Positions 5,464 to 5,836 of a DNA stretch of 5,836 nucleotides are shown in pieces. This DNA is from Candidatus Hydrogenedentota bacterium (GTDB taxonomy: Bacteria; Hydrogenedentota; Hydrogenedentia; Hydrogenedentiales; GCA-2746185). Below the pieces are notes generated by a model. The model saw nothing but the letters and a program-made list of their open reading frames with translations. It ran no database searches and was not told the DNA's origin. The DNA is taken from assembly GCA_012965445.1 (NCBI GenBank), contig DTSJ01000029.1:1-5836 (forward strand). Direction: 5' to 3'. The position numbers were made by a program, and so were the translations under genes. Each line of letters begins with the position of its first letter. Within the stretch, counting starts at the first letter, position 1.

Positions 5464-5836
5464 GTCTGTGGCGTATTGCGTGGAATTATCTCTGGGATCG
5501 CTGGTTTACGACCGCACTGACGATACTGTCCGTGGCGTTGGCGGTGGGGCTGATATCGGCGATACTGACAATTCGCAATGAGACCCGGAAACGGTTTGAG
5601 GAAGAGCAGTCGGCATGGGACATCGTTGTGGGTGGACGTCAGGGAAGTCCGCTTCAGCTGGTTTTGAATGCGATCTACTATCTTGATAACCCGCCGGGGA
5701 ACATGCTGTACAGCGACTACCTGCGCTTGAAGGAGGAGGAAAATGTTGCTTATGCCTTTCCGGTGAGTCTTGGCGATCGCTACAGTGATTTCAGAATCGT
5801 AGGAACGATTCCCGAGATTTTCGATTATCCCTGGAC
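5460..5836 (+). CDS. FtsX/MacB-type ABC transporter permease, N-terminal part
   Basis: The first 125 residues are present; the gene runs off the right edge. The protein starts MSLWRIAWNYLWDRW with a short cytosolic amphipathic stretch. A first transmembrane helix follows (about 17-38, containing LTILSVALAVGLISAIL). The chain then enters an extracytoplasmic MacB_PCD-like domain, with ETRKRFEEE at 41-49, WDIVVGG at 53-59 and GSPLQLVLNAIYYLDNPPGN at 62-81. FRIVGT at 111-116 is a typical late strand of that domain. This is the four-helix, long-periplasmic-loop architecture of LolC/E and MacB, and the partner of the ATPase encoded just upstream, whose stop overlaps this start by 4 nt. The remaining three helices and the FtsX domain lie outside the window. 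The GSPLQLVL block is characteristic of the putative ABC transport system permease group rather than classical LolC/E (inference from memory of the family). Confidence 0.88.
   Translation, partial: MSLWRIAWNYLWDRWFTTALTILSVALAVGLISAILTIRNETRKRFEEEQSAWDIVVGGRQGSPLQLVLNAIYYLDNPPGNMLYSDYLRLKEEENVAYAFPVSLGDRYSDFRIVGTIPEIFDYPW

Noticed and set aside
1..5836. CRISPR arrays, tRNA or rRNA genes, toxin-antitoxin pairs, defence systems
   Set aside because: No regularly spaced repeats, cloverleaf-like or rRNA sequences, or recognisable defence domains were seen in either strand.

Overview
The window looks like an ordinary chromosomal segment of a Gram-negative, probably uncultured bacterium, with roughly balanced base composition by eye. 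The Gram-negative inference rests on a LolD/MacB-type ABC transporter start and on two genes with N-terminal export signals. The protein set (GlcG/HbpS-like, DUF1569, UlaG-like metallo-beta-lactamase, ECF sigma) is seen in PVC-group and neighbouring phyla, but the sequence alone does not fix a lineage.

Layout. (1) Positions 1-1905, minus strand: a CPA1-type Na+/H+ antiporter with a C-terminal NAD-binding domain, followed 5 nt later by the first 27 codons of the conserved P-loop NTPase ychF. (2) Positions 1906-2120: a divergent control region. A perfect TATAAT for the minus strand overlaps the -35 of a plus-strand promoter candidate, and a hairpin plus T-run lies in the antiporter leader. (3) Positions 2121-3782, plus strand: a tight three-gene operon encoding an exported GlcG/HbpS-like (DUF336) protein, a DinB-fold DUF1569 protein and an exported metallo-beta-lactamase-fold hydrolase. 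(4) Positions 3796-4538, minus strand: a decayed-looking module. It holds an ECF sigma factor remnant that has region 2 only, with a one-base insertion near its start and no region 4, running straight into an unrecognised reading frame that seems to have lost its 5' end. (5) Positions 4539-4800: intergenic DNA with a clear 6-bp dyad. (6) Positions 4801-5836, plus strand: a LolD-like ABC ATPase overlapping by ATGA the start of its FtsX/MacB-type permease, which runs off the window.

Functional picture (inference). The left operon joins ion/pH homeostasis with a translation-associated NTPase. The central operon combines a probable periplasmic cofactor/heme-binding protein, a putative metal-dependent DinB-fold enzyme and a secreted zinc hydrolase; no pathway can be named. 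The right end is an outward-facing ABC system of the lipoprotein-release/macrolide-export type. I do not see a convincing new defence or mobile system. The most informative irregularity is the broken sigma-factor region at 3796-4538.
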